From Bradyrhizobium arachidis (GTDB lineage Bacteria; Pseudomonadota; Alphaproteobacteria; Rhizobiales; Xanthobacteraceae): a stretch of DNA of 64,000 bases. The stretch spans positions 3,286,001 to 3,350,000 of the forward strand of contig NZ_CP077970.1 in NCBI RefSeq assembly GCF_024758505.1, read 5' to 3'. Positions 22,774 through 31,171 of the stretch are shown here, piece after piece. Under the pieces are notes generated by a model. The model was not told the origin of the DNA, searched no databases, and worked only from the letters and a program-made list of their open reading frames with translations. How positions within the stretch are numbered: the stretch's first letter is position 1; the number at the start of each line of letters is the position of its first letter. A program made the translations under genes and the position numbers.

Positions 22774-25053
22774 CTAGCCGAATTCGACGCTGACGCCGAA
22801 CAGCGGCAGGCCGAGGCGGCGGCCGGGTTCGCCCGCGACCGCCGGCTCGACCAGCTCGGGTGCGATCAGCACGAGGTCGGCGATGCCTGAGGCCGTCGAC
22901 GGGGTTTCGACGCGCAGCCAGGCGCGGCCGTCCGCATCGACCTCGATCGTTGCCGGCTTGCCGCCGAGCGCAACGGCCTGGAGATGGTGCGCCGCAAGTC
23001 CCGGACGCAGGTTTCGCGTCTCGAGCTTCACCGTCACCTTGCGGCCGGCAGCGAGGCGCAGGAGGCAGGCAGGATGCGTCCAGCGCAGCGGGGTGCCGCC
23101 GACATACTCCAGCGCATGCAGGCTGGTGATCGCGTGCCGGGTCAGCGCAACCGCGCCGATGTCCTGGCTCTCCACGAGCGGAGGCAGAGCATTGCTCGCC
23201 ATCCATTTCATCTGCTCGGCACGGACGATGTATCCATGCGAATCCCGGAACAACGTCCAGGTCAGCGCGCCCGACAACGGCAGGCGCATGAGCAGAAAAG
23301 CGTCGAGCCTGATCATCGCGGTCAACCAGGCCTGTCGCACACGCAGCGGGACGAGCGAGGGCAGGAGGCGAAGCGCCTGGCGCAGCAGGGAGGCTGCGGC
23401 GCCGGGTTGTCGCCACGCGGCGGCCAAGAGACCGCGCGCGAGACGCAAGGCCGCGCCGGCCGGTACGATCGGATTGGTGCCGTGGAACGGCGACGGTCCG
23501 AAATAGGTCTCGAAGAACTCGGCATCGCTCGCAGCAGTACGCGCAGCCAGCTCGCCCCGCACATAGTCGGCGGTATCGTCGATGTGGACGGTAATGTCGG
23601 GCGAGTCTTCGTGCAGCAAGCCCGAATTGGGTAGCGTCGCGATAGCGATATTGCGCTGGTGCAAGCGGGCCGAGAGCAGCGGGGGACCGAACTGCCCGAA
23701 ACGATCGAGCGGTCCCACCCGGTCGAATACGTCGCGGCGCAGCGCATAGGCGGTGCGATGCAGCCGGCGCCATGTGGTCGGCTGCACCCAGCCCTGCTGG
23801 ATCTGTGCGAACCACCGCTTCATCAGGCGGGCGACGCGGTAGTCGTCCGGATTCCTGATCTGGAAATTGCAGGCGCGCTTGTCCGGATTGGCGGCGATCC
23901 ATGCAGTCAGTGCCGCCAGCGCGTCGCTTTCCGGTCGGCCATGCGCCTCGACGAACAGGAGCCACGGCGCGGTTGCAGCACTTGCAGCGGCGTTCCAGAG
24001 CTCGGTGTCCTGGCGGGCATTGGGGACTCTCACGAGCAGGTCCCAGGGACGAAGCACGCGTCGCAATGCGGCCTCATCGATTGCCGTTTCGGTGCTCGCG
24101 GCGACGATGATCTGAAAATGCTTTGGTGCAATCTGCACCTGACGATCGATCCAGGCGCGAACGTGATCGGCGACGTCGCCGCGCACGTCGAACACGGGAT
24201 AGAGCACCGCAACGATGGGTGCGCCGGCCGCCGGCGCGGGCGTGGCCATGTCGGACGTCGCGCCGTCGTCAACGAACCAGCAATGCACTGCGGCGAGCAG
24301 CTTGCGTTTGCTCTCGAGGCCGACTGTCCAGTTGGCGTGGAACAGATACGGCTGGAGCTCATGCTCCATCGCGACCGGCGCGACCGCATGCTGCAAGAGG
24401 GGATAGCCGAGGCCGTTGACGAACAGCGCTTCCGGCAGGAAGTAGATGTCCTTCAGCCAAGTCGCGTCGCGGGCGATGAGCTGCTGACAGGCGGCCTGAT
24501 CGTCGATCCGCTTGCCGTGATCGCTCTGACGGCTTTGCACGAGCAGCGTGTCGAGGAGCTCGATCGTTCGATCCGACCGGCGCAGTGAGATGAGCCCGCA
24601 GCAGATAGCGGGCGGAAATCGCGGCAGCCCTTCGGTCTGGAATGCGATCGGATATTGCCGCGCTACCTCTGCGAGATAGGGCAGCGGATTGCGCAGCCAG
24701 CCGATGTCGAGATCGGCGTAGACGATGTGCTCGTGCGCGTCGACCAGGCGCCGGATGAGCGCGATCTTGGCCCAGGAGATATCGCTGAACTCCGCCGAGC
24801 CGAACCCGGCATACTGGTCGTCGGCCGTAGCCGGCAGCGACGCATCCGGCAGCACGGCGATATCAAGGGAATGCTCGGACACCGCGCGCCGGACGCCGTC
24901 CTCGGCGTTCGGCGGGCAGGCGACCAGGACCTGACCGGGCGCAATGCCCGCCCGCAGCATGCCCGACAGCGCATTCGACAGGAACGCCTCCATGCCGCGC
25001 GTGCAGAGCATCGCGACAATGGGCGTCGTCATTGTGCCGGGGAGGCCATTCAT
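22774..25053 (-). CDS. large glycosyltransferase-like protein with two nucleotide-sugar folds
   Basis: 759 residues from the ATG at 25053 (a second choice, ATG at 25032, gives 752). The N-terminal half (~1-260) looks like the nucleotide-diphospho-sugar transferase family PF03407: AMLCTRGMEAFLSNAL, SWAKIALIRRLVDAHEHIVYADLDIGWLRNP with the DxD motif, and a Gln/Asp-rich DDQAACQQLI block. The middle (~275-500) resembles a GT2-type fold (VAVLYPVFDVRGDVADHV, PWLLFVEAHGRPESDALAA, YALRRDVFDRVGPLD). The C-terminus is a beta-rich domain (KVTVKLETRNLRPGL...) of unknown role. No transport or glycan genes are adjacent. An interspersed repeat ends 10 bp upstream of its start. Confidence 0.65.
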   Translation of the reverse strand: MNGLPGTMTTPIVAMLCTRGMEAFLSNALSGMLRAGIAPGQVLVACPPNAEDGVRRAVSEHSLDIAVLPDASLPATADDQYAGFGSAEFSDISWAKIALIRRLVDAHEHIVYADLDIGWLRNPLPYLAEVARQYPIAFQTEGLPRFPPAICCGLISLRRSDRTIELLDTLLVQSRQSDHGKRIDDQAACQQLIARDATWLKDIYFLPEALFVNGLGYPLLQHAVAPVAMEHELQPYLFHANWTVGLESKRKLLAAVHCWFVDDGATSDMATPAPAAGAPIVAVLYPVFDVRGDVADHVRAWIDRQVQIAPKHFQIIVAASTETAIDEAALRRVLRPWDLLVRVPNARQDTELWNAAASAATAPWLLFVEAHGRPESDALAALTAWIAANPDKRACNFQIRNPDDYRVARLMKRWFAQIQQGWVQPTTWRRLHRTAYALRRDVFDRVGPLDRFGQFGPPLLSARLHQRNIAIATLPNSGLLHEDSPDITVHIDDTADYVRGELAARTAASDAEFFETYFGPSPFHGTNPIVPAGAALRLARGLLAAAWRQPGAAASLLRQALRLLPSLVPLRVRQAWLTAMIRLDAFLLMRLPLSGALTWTLFRDSHGYIVRAEQMKWMASNALPPLVESQDIGAVALTRHAITSLHALEYVGGTPLRWTHPACLLRLAAGRKVTVKLETRNLRPGLAAHHLQAVALGGKPATIEVDADGRAWLRVETPSTASGIADLVLIAPELVEPAVAGEPGRRLGLPLFGVSVEFG

Positions 25054-25062
25054 CTGTCCAAT

Positions 25063-25198
25063 CTCGTGTCCCGGACGCGAGTGCGGCGTGTAACGCCGCA
25101 CCGCAGAGCCGGGACCCATCGTGCCACAGGCTGGGCCCCGGATCAGCAGCGCACCACGCCGCAAAGGGCGGCGTGATGCGCAGCATCCGGGGCGCGAG
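25063..25198. repeat. 136-bp palindromic intergenic repeat element
   Basis: Imperfect terminal inverted repeats, CTCGTGTCCCGGA (25063-25075) and TCCGGGGCGCGAG (25186-25198), match at 11 of 13 positions. Inside are two strong hairpins: GTGCGGCGT-GTA-ACGCCGCAC (25081-25101) and CACGCCGC-AAAGG-GCGGCGTG (25155-25175). The pattern GCGCACCACGCCGC...GATGCGCAGC is familiar as a multi-copy element in Bradyrhizobium genomes. It separates two minus-strand genes. Confidence 0.65.
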
Positions 25199-25211
25199 GA
25201 CGTCGGCTATC

Positions 25212-25640
25212 TTAGCCCGCGTTCGCCTTCAGCCCCGCGGCCTCGATGCCGGCGATGGCGCAGGCCTCGTCATTGTCGGACGTGTCGCCGGAGATGCCGA
25301 CGGCGCCGAGCAGCGTGGTGCCGTCCTGGATCAGGACGCCGCCGGGCACCGGGACGAGCGCGCCCTTCGCCAGCGTGTTCATGGCGTCGATGAAATAGGG
25401 CTGCTCCTGGGCACGCTGGAACAGCGCGCGCGAACCGAGGCCCATGGCGAGCGCGCCATAGGCCTTGCCGTGCGCGATCTCGGCGCGCATCAGGCTGGTG
25501 CCGTCCTGCGCTGCGGCGAGCTTGATGACGCCGCGGGCGTCCAGAATGGTGACGACGAGCGGTTTCAGCTTGAGCTGGCCCGCCTTGGCGAAGGCGGCGT
25601 CCAGGATCTTGCGGGCGATGTCGAGGGTGAGTTCAGCCAT
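25212..25640 (-). CDS. GlcG/HbpS-like haem-binding family protein (DUF336)
   Basis: 142 residues spanning a single DUF336 domain: LTLDIARKILDAAFAKAGQ, VVTILDARGVIKL, GKAYGALAMGL, PVPGGVLIQDGTTLLGAVGISGDTSDNDEACA (in parts). No signal peptide. The first member named, GlcG, is encoded in glycolate oxidase operons; HbpS binds haem. Here it overlaps the end of a GlcD/GlcF-like dehydrogenase gene by 8 bp, which fits an accessory role to that enzyme. The exact function of the family is poorly known. Confidence 0.87.
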   Translation of the reverse strand: MAELTLDIARKILDAAFAKAGQLKLKPLVVTILDARGVIKLAAAQDGTSLMRAEIAHGKAYGALAMGLGSRALFQRAQEQPYFIDAMNTLAKGALVPVPGGVLIQDGTTLLGAVGISGDTSDNDEACAIAGIEAAGLKANAG

Positions 25641-28600
25641 GGGTGGGGTCCTTTACAACAGAAGATATGGTGGAGTTCGGCTGCGCGCGTGCGATGCTCA
25701 TCGCGATAACGCGCGCTACGTGAAGAGCTTCGCGCTGCGTACCGTCGTGAATCTGATGGCGGCAGGAGGTGCCGTCGGCGACGATCAGCGTATGTTTGTC
25801 CGCATTGCGAACGGCGGGGAGTAACGATAGCTCGGCCATTTCGATGGATGCGTCGTAGGTGTCCGCGCCATAACCGAAGGCGCCGGCCATGCCGCAACAG
25901 GACGATTCCACGGTTTCGACCTCTAGCTCGGGAATGAGTCTGAGCGCCTGCTGGACTGGCGTGAAGGCACCAAACGATTTCTGATGGCAGTGGCCATGCA
26001 CGAGCGCCTTGTCCGCGAGGGGAGCAAGCCGCAATTGCAGGAGGCCGCCTTTCGCCTCGCGCACCAGAAACTCCTCGAAGGTGAAGGCTTGAGCGCTGAC
26101 GGCCTTGGCGTCGTCGTCCGTGCGTAGTGACATCAACTCGTCGCGCAGCGTCAGCAGGCAGCTCGGCTCGAGACCGATGATCGGCACGCCGCGCGCGGCA
26201 AATGGCGCGAAGGCCGCAACCAGCCGATCGAGTTCGGCGCGAGCCTCATCGACGAGACCCGCGGAGAGGAAGGTGCGGCCGCAACAGAGCGGGCGGCTCC
26301 CGCTCACCGGTTTCGGCAAATGCACGCGGTAGCGGCCTGCCGACAGAACACGCAACGCGGCGTCGAGATTCTCGCGCTCATAGATTCGGTTGAAGGTGTC
26401 AGTGAACAGCACGACCTCGCGACCGTTCTCCGGGCCCACCACTACAGCCGGGGGCGTAAACACGTCACGGCGGAAGGCAGGCAGGGCGCGGCGGGCGCTG
26501 ATGCCGGAAAAACGCTCGAACAACTTCCTGAGTAGGCGGCTGCGGTTGCGCAGGTTGACCGGTGGCGCAAAGCGCGCGGCGAGGCCGGCATAGCGCGGGA
26601 GATAGCCGACCAGCCGGTCGCGCAATGTCAGGCCGTTCGACGCGACGCGGGCGGCCAGCACCTCGATCTTCATCTTGGCCATGTCGACGCCGGTCGGGCA
26701 TTCGTGGCGGCAGGCCTTGCAGGACACGCAAAGCTTCAGCGTCTCCATCATTTCGTCGGATGTCAGCGCGTCCGGTCCCAACTGGCCGGAAATCGCGAGC
26801 CGCAGCGTGTTGGCGCGGCCACGCGTGACGTCTTTCTCGTCGCGCGTCGCGCGATAGGACGGACACATCACGCCGCCCTCGAGCTTGCGGCAGGCGCCAT
26901 TGTTGTTGCACATTTCGACCGCGCCCTGGAAACCGCCGCCGGCGCCGGGATAGGCGGACCAGTCGAGACGTGTCTTCAACTCGTCCACGCGATAGTCCGG
27001 GCTGTAACGAAACAGCGACCGGTCATCCATGTTAGGCGCGTCGACGATCTTGCCGGGGTTCAGAACGTTGCCGGGATCGAAGCGGTGCTTCACTTCCCTG
27101 AAGTCGGCAACGAGGCGGGGGCCGAACATGGTCTCGTGGAATTCCGAGCGCACCAGGCCGTCGCCATGTTCGCCGGAATGCGAGCCCTTGTATTCGCGCA
27201 CCATTGCGAAGGCTTCCTCCGCAATGGCGCGCATCGCCTTCACGTCCTTCTCCAGCTTCAGGTTCAGTACGGGACGGACATGAAGGCAGCCCTCGGAGGC
27301 ATGTGCATACATGGTGCCGCTGGTGCCGTGCCGGGCAAACACTTCGTTCAGCCGCGCGGTGTAGTCGGCAAGATGCGGCAGCGGCACCGCGCAGTCCTCG
27401 ACGAAGGAAACCGGCTTGCCGGCTTCCTTCATCGACATCATGACGTTGAGGCCAGCGGCGCGGAAATCGGCGATGCCGCTCTGGAGCGCCGGTTCCGTGA
27501 TCTCGACCACGCCGCCCCATTTGCGCTTGTCGTTGTCCCAGCCGAAGCCGAGGTCGCCCATCAGCTCGGTGAGCTGCTTCAGGCGCTGAAGATTGTCAGC
27601 CTGATCCTCTTCGGCAAACTCGACCACCAGCACGGCGTCCGGATCGCCCTTGATGGCGGCGCCGATGATGGGCCTGAACATCGCGATTTCGCGGCCGAGC
27701 GCAATCATGGTGCGATCGACGAGCTCGACCGCGATCGGCTTCAGCTTGACCAGATGCTGGGCCGCATCCATCGCCTCGTAAAAGCTGCCGAAGTGGCAGA
27801 CGCCGAGCACCTTGTTGCGGATCACGGGCCACAGTTTCAGCTCGACCTTGGTGGTGAAGGCGAGCGTGCCTTCCGAGCCGACCAGGAGATGCGCCATGTT
27901 GTTCGGCGCGTTGCGCGGCACCAGCGCATCGAGATTGTAGCCGCCAACGCGACGCTGCACCTTTGGGAACCGTTCCGCGATCTCACCGGCCTCGCGCGCA
28001 CCGAGATCGAGCATGTCGCGGAACAAGGCGCGCGCGGGATCGCTCGCGTTCACATCGGCGAGATCGCGCGGCACCTCGCTGAACCGCATAAGCGTGCCGT
28101 CGGCGAGCGCTGCCTCCATCGACAGCGTGTTGTCACGCATGGTGCCGTAGCGTAGCGAGCGCCCGCCGCAGGAATTGTTGCCGGCCATGCCGCCGATGGT
28201 GGCGCGTGAGGCCGTGGAGACGTCGACCGGGAACCAGAGGCCGTGCTTTTTGAGCTGGCGGTTGAGGTCGTCGAGCACGATGCCGGGCTCGACCACGCAG
28301 CTACGGCCTTCGACGTCGAGCGACAGGATGCGGTTCAGGTGTTTTGAGAAATCGACCACGAGGCCGTCATTGATGGTCTGGCCGCATTGCGAGGTGCCGC
28401 CACCCCTCGGGGTGACGATCCGCCCCTCATCCCGGCCGATCGCGAGGGCACGGAGCGCCTCGTCCATGCTGCGGGGCACCACGACCCCGAGTGGCATGAT
28501 CTGGTAGAACGAGGCGTCGGTGGCATAGCGGCCGCGGCTGAATGCGTCGAACAGCACCTCACCCGTGATTTCACGGGCAAGACGCGTGGCAAGGGCGCTT

Positions 28601-28668
28601 GCTTGGGCGCCTGCTTGGGCGTCTCTTTGGGCCGATTTTCGTGATTTTTCGGCCGCCTCAGCCGCCAT
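25633..28668 (-). CDS. FAD/[4Fe-4S] dehydrogenase, D-2-hydroxyacid type (GlcD-GlcF fusion, YdiJ/D2HGDH-like)
   Basis: 1011 residues. Residues ~55-260 form an FAD-binding PCMH domain (VTPRGGGTSQCGQTINDG), followed by the FAD-oxidase C domain to ~560 (SHSGEHGDGLVRSEF, DPGNVLNPGKIVD). A 4Fe-4S region follows with CNNNGACRKLEGGVMCPSY and LCVSCKACRHECPTGVDM. The C-terminal part has two CCG motifs (LCCGRTFLSAG, SSCCGMAGAFGYG) typical of GlcF/heterodisulfide-reductase domains. It should oxidise a D-2-hydroxyacid such as 2-hydroxyglutarate, lactate or glycolate and pass electrons to a quinone or cytochrome. The N-terminal 30 residues are Ala/Gln-rich and dispensable-looking. Coupled to the GlcG-like gene and divergent from an aminotransferase that uses glyoxylate. 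Confidence 0.88.
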   Translation of the reverse strand: MAAEAAEKSRKSAQRDAQAGAQASALATRLAREITGEVLFDAFSRGRYATDASFYQIMPLGVVVPRSMDEALRALAIGRDEGRIVTPRGGGTSQCGQTINDGLVVDFSKHLNRILSLDVEGRSCVVEPGIVLDDLNRQLKKHGLWFPVDVSTASRATIGGMAGNNSCGGRSLRYGTMRDNTLSMEAALADGTLMRFSEVPRDLADVNASDPARALFRDMLDLGAREAGEIAERFPKVQRRVGGYNLDALVPRNAPNNMAHLLVGSEGTLAFTTKVELKLWPVIRNKVLGVCHFGSFYEAMDAAQHLVKLKPIAVELVDRTMIALGREIAMFRPIIGAAIKGDPDAVLVVEFAEEDQADNLQRLKQLTELMGDLGFGWDNDKRKWGGVVEITEPALQSGIADFRAAGLNVMMSMKEAGKPVSFVEDCAVPLPHLADYTARLNEVFARHGTSGTMYAHASEGCLHVRPVLNLKLEKDVKAMRAIAEEAFAMVREYKGSHSGEHGDGLVRSEFHETMFGPRLVADFREVKHRFDPGNVLNPGKIVDAPNMDDRSLFRYSPDYRVDELKTRLDWSAYPGAGGGFQGAVEMCNNNGACRKLEGGVMCPSYRATRDEKDVTRGRANTLRLAISGQLGPDALTSDEMMETLKLCVSCKACRHECPTGVDMAKMKIEVLAARVASNGLTLRDRLVGYLPRYAGLAARFAPPVNLRNRSRLLRKLFERFSGISARRALPAFRRDVFTPPAVVVGPENGREVVLFTDTFNRIYERENLDAALRVLSAGRYRVHLPKPVSGSRPLCCGRTFLSAGLVDEARAELDRLVAAFAPFAARGVPIIGLEPSCLLTLRDELMSLRTDDDAKAVSAQAFTFEEFLVREAKGGLLQLRLAPLADKALVHGHCHQKSFGAFTPVQQALRLIPELEVETVESSCCGMAGAFGYGADTYDASIEMAELSLLPAVRNADKHTLIVADGTSCRHQIHDGTQREALHVARVIAMSIARAQPNSTISSVVKDPTHG

Positions 28669-28862
28669 GGTCCGCTCTCACCTGTTGCCGGTGACGTCTT
28701 GCCTAGCGCCGACCCGATTGGCAAGGCGAGCCCTGCTTCTTGTGCATTGACGGGCCTCCCCAAGCGAGGGACAAGCCGGGCGAATAGTGATATGCGAGCG
28801 GCTCGCCAAACCCTCGGGGACAAGACCCGAGGCAAGACACCGAGAGACCGGGAAGGACGCCC

Positions 28863-30062
28863 ATGACCGTGCATACTGGAAGGCATTTTCTCCAGATTCC
28901 AGGACCGACCAACGTGCCCGACCGGGTGCTGCGGGCCATGGATATGCCGACCCTGGACCATCGCGGTCCGGAGTTCGCCGAGCTCGGCTTTGCGGTGCTG
29001 GCCTCGATCCAGCGGGTGTTCCGCACCAAGCAACCCGTGATCATCTATCCTTCGTCCGGGACCGGTGCCTGGGAAGCGGCGATGGTCAACGTGCTCGCCC
29101 CCGGCGACAAGGTGCTGATGTGCGAGACCGGCCAGTTCGCCGTGCTCTGGCGCGGCATCGCCGACAAGTTCAAGCTCGAGGTCGATTTCATCCCGAGCGA
29201 CTGGCGCCACGGTGCCGACCTCGTCGAGATGGAGCAGCGGCTCGCGGCCGACAAGCAGCACAAGATCAAGGCCGTCTGCGTCGTTCATAACGAGACCTCG
29301 ACCGGCTGCGTGACGCCGCCATTGGAAGTGCGCAAGCTGCTCGACCGCGTCAAGCATCCGGCGCTGCTCATGGTCGACACCATCTCCGGCCTCGGCTCGC
29401 TCGAATATGAGCACGACGCCTGGGGCATCGACGTCTCGGTCGCGGGCTCCCAGAAGGGGCTGATGTTGCCGCCGGGCCTCGGCTTCAACGCCGTCTCGGA
29501 AAAGGCGCTCGCAACCGCCAAGGCCAATCCCGGCATGCGCTCCTATTGGGACTGGCAGGAGGTCATCACCTTCAACAAGCTCGGCACCTTCCCCTATACG
29601 CCCGCGACCAATCTGCTGATGGGCCTGCGCGAAGCCGTCAAGATGCTGGAGGAGGAGGGGCTCGAGAACGTGTGGACCCGCCACAAGCGCCACAGCGCTG
29701 CGACCCGCGCGGCGATCAAGGTCTGGGGTCTCGAGACGCAGTGCCTCGATCCCAACGCGCATTCGCCGGCGCTGACCGGCGTGCGCGTGCCCGACGGCCA
29801 TGACGCCGACGCCTTCCGCAAGGTGGTGCTCGAAAACTTCGACATGTCGCTCGGCACCGGCCTGAACAAGGTCAAGGGCAAGGTGTTCCGCATCGGTCAT
29901 ATCGGGCACTTCAACGACCTCATGCTGATGGGAACGCTGGCCGGCGTCGAGATGGGTCTCGATCTCGCCAAGATCCCGCATCGCTCCGGCGGAGTGCTGG
30001 CGGCCATGGAGGTCCTGAAGGGACGCGACGTGGTGCCGATGGCAAAGGCTCAGGTCGCCTGA
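28863..30062 (+). CDS. class V aminotransferase, serine/alanine-glyoxylate type
   Basis: 399 residues. PLP lysine in VAGSQKGLMLPPGL (SQKG), Asp in LLMVDTISGLGSLE, and family blocks IPGPTNVPDRVLRAMDMPTLDHRGPEF and SSGTGAWEAAMVNVLAPGDKVL (shown in parts). This is the serine-glyoxylate aminotransferase (SgaA) group, which makes glycine and hydroxypyruvate from glyoxylate and serine. GGAAGGA six bases before the ATG supports the start. The 5' leader has a hairpin CCTCGGG/CCCGAGG (28812-28832). Divergent from the GlcD/GlcF-like gene, so glycolate/glyoxylate metabolism is a shared theme. Confidence 0.88.
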   Translation: MTVHTGRHFLQIPGPTNVPDRVLRAMDMPTLDHRGPEFAELGFAVLASIQRVFRTKQPVIIYPSSGTGAWEAAMVNVLAPGDKVLMCETGQFAVLWRGIADKFKLEVDFIPSDWRHGADLVEMEQRLAADKQHKIKAVCVVHNETSTGCVTPPLEVRKLLDRVKHPALLMVDTISGLGSLEYEHDAWGIDVSVAGSQKGLMLPPGLGFNAVSEKALATAKANPGMRSYWDWQEVITFNKLGTFPYTPATNLLMGLREAVKMLEEEGLENVWTRHKRHSAATRAAIKVWGLETQCLDPNAHSPALTGVRVPDGHDADAFRKVVLENFDMSLGTGLNKVKGKVFRIGHIGHFNDLMLMGTLAGVEMGLDLAKIPHRSGGVLAAMEVLKGRDVVPMAKAQVA

Positions 30063-30101
30063 ACAAGTCGGCCAGAACAACAAGAATAAAGTGAGCGCGC
30101 G

Positions 30102-30899
30102 ATGAACGCACCAGCGACCACCAGCGAAGACCTGCTCTACTCCGTCGCGGACGGCATCGCGCGGATCACCTTCAACCGTCCGCAGGCGCGCAACGCACTA
30201 ACCTTCGCCATGTATGAGCGCATGGCGGAGATCTGCCTGGAGATCAACGCCGACCGTTCGATCAAGGCGCTGATCCTCACCGGCGCCGGCGACAAGGCGT
30301 TTGCCTCCGGCACCGACATCTCGCAGTTCCGCGCCTTCAAGACCGCGCAGGACGCACTCGACTACGAGGCGCGGATCGACCGCGTGCTCGGCACGCTTGA
30401 GCAGTGTCGCGTACCCGTCATCGCGGCGATCGCCGGCGCCTGCACCGGCGGCGGCGCCGGCATTGCGGCGTGCTGCGATATCCGCATCGGCACCGAGACG
30501 ACCCGGATGGGATTTCCGATCGCGCGCACGCTCGGCAACTGCCTGTCGATGTCCAACATCAGCCGCGTCGTCTCGCTGGTCGGGCCGGCCCGGACCAAGG
30601 ATCTGATCTTCAAGGCGCGCCTGGTCGAAGCGCCGGAAGCGCTCGCGCTCGGCCTGCTTAACGAAGTGGTGCCCGACGTTGCGACACTCCAGCGTCGTGC
30701 GGACGAGACCGCAAAGCTCGTCGCGAGCCACGCACCGCTCACGCTGGAAGCGACCAAGGAGGCGGTGCGCCGCATCCGCCGGACGCTGTCGCGCGAGGAA
30801 GGCGAGGATCTGATCCTCAAGGCCTATATGAGCGAAGATTTCCGCGAAGGCATGGACGCCTTTCTCAACAAGCGCACGCCCAACTGGAAGGGCAAGTAG
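30102..30899 (+). CDS. crotonase-family protein, catalytic glutamates replaced
   Basis: 265 residues. Fold motifs are clear: FNRPQARNALTF, LTGAGDKAFASGTDI (oxyanion), IAGACTGGGAGIAACCDIRIG. At the two hydratase Glu positions it has GAGIA and FPIARTLG, without Glu, so a standard hydratase reaction is unlikely. It may be a CoA-ester hydrolase, isomerase or lyase. It lies 39 bp after the aminotransferase gene and is probably co-transcribed; a hairpin with a T-rich tail follows at 31000. Confidence 0.82.
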   Translation: MNAPATTSEDLLYSVADGIARITFNRPQARNALTFAMYERMAEICLEINADRSIKALILTGAGDKAFASGTDISQFRAFKTAQDALDYEARIDRVLGTLEQCRVPVIAAIAGACTGGGAGIAACCDIRIGTETTRMGFPIARTLGNCLSMSNISRVVSLVGPARTKDLIFKARLVEAPEALALGLLNEVVPDVATLQRRADETAKLVASHAPLTLEATKEAVRRIRRTLSREEGEDLILKAYMSEDFREGMDAFLNKRTPNWKGK

Positions 30900-30999
30900 C
30901 CCATCAGTCCTTCGCACCGCCTCCGCGCGTGTCGTGCGGAGGAAGCGGGCGAAGACTGACATCAGTCATTAGTCATTTCGGCATCTCGAATTGTTCAGG

Positions 31000-31034
31000 C
31001 GCGGGCTTTCCGGAAGGGGGCCCGCGTCTTTTAT
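31000..31034 (+). terminator. probable terminator after the aminotransferase-crotonase pair
   Basis: CGCGGGC (31000-31006) pairs with GCCCGCG (31020-31026) around a 13-base loop holding TCCGGA. The stem is followed by TCTTTTATT. The loop is long, so strength is uncertain, but the stem plus T-tract fits a rho-independent terminator upstream of the tct operon. Confidence 0.5.
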
Positions 31035-31171
31035 TGCGCCTGCCATCTCAGCCCAAAGTCATAAGCAGGGGGCCGGTTGGCAGCTTGAACTTGCTGGCAT
31101 TCATCCGCAAAATGCGGTTCAAGTTGACGTCCGAATTGCCAATCCAAAACAAGAACATAGGGAAGAAACTC

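Noticed and set aside
26704-28155. 483-codon plus-strand frame opposite the FAD/Fe-S dehydrogenase
   Set aside because: Composition is that of an antisense shadow; all motifs lie on the minus strand.
28335-30083. 582-codon open frame on the minus strand antisense to the aminotransferase
   Set aside because: Its sequence has no family motifs and is rich in His/Arg/Asp as expected for a GC-rich shadow frame; the plus strand encodes a clear PLP enzyme.
30920-30942. Terminator from CCTCCGC/GCGGAGG just after the second crotonase
   Set aside because: The 7-bp stem has no T-tract after it; the hairpin at 31000 is the better candidate.
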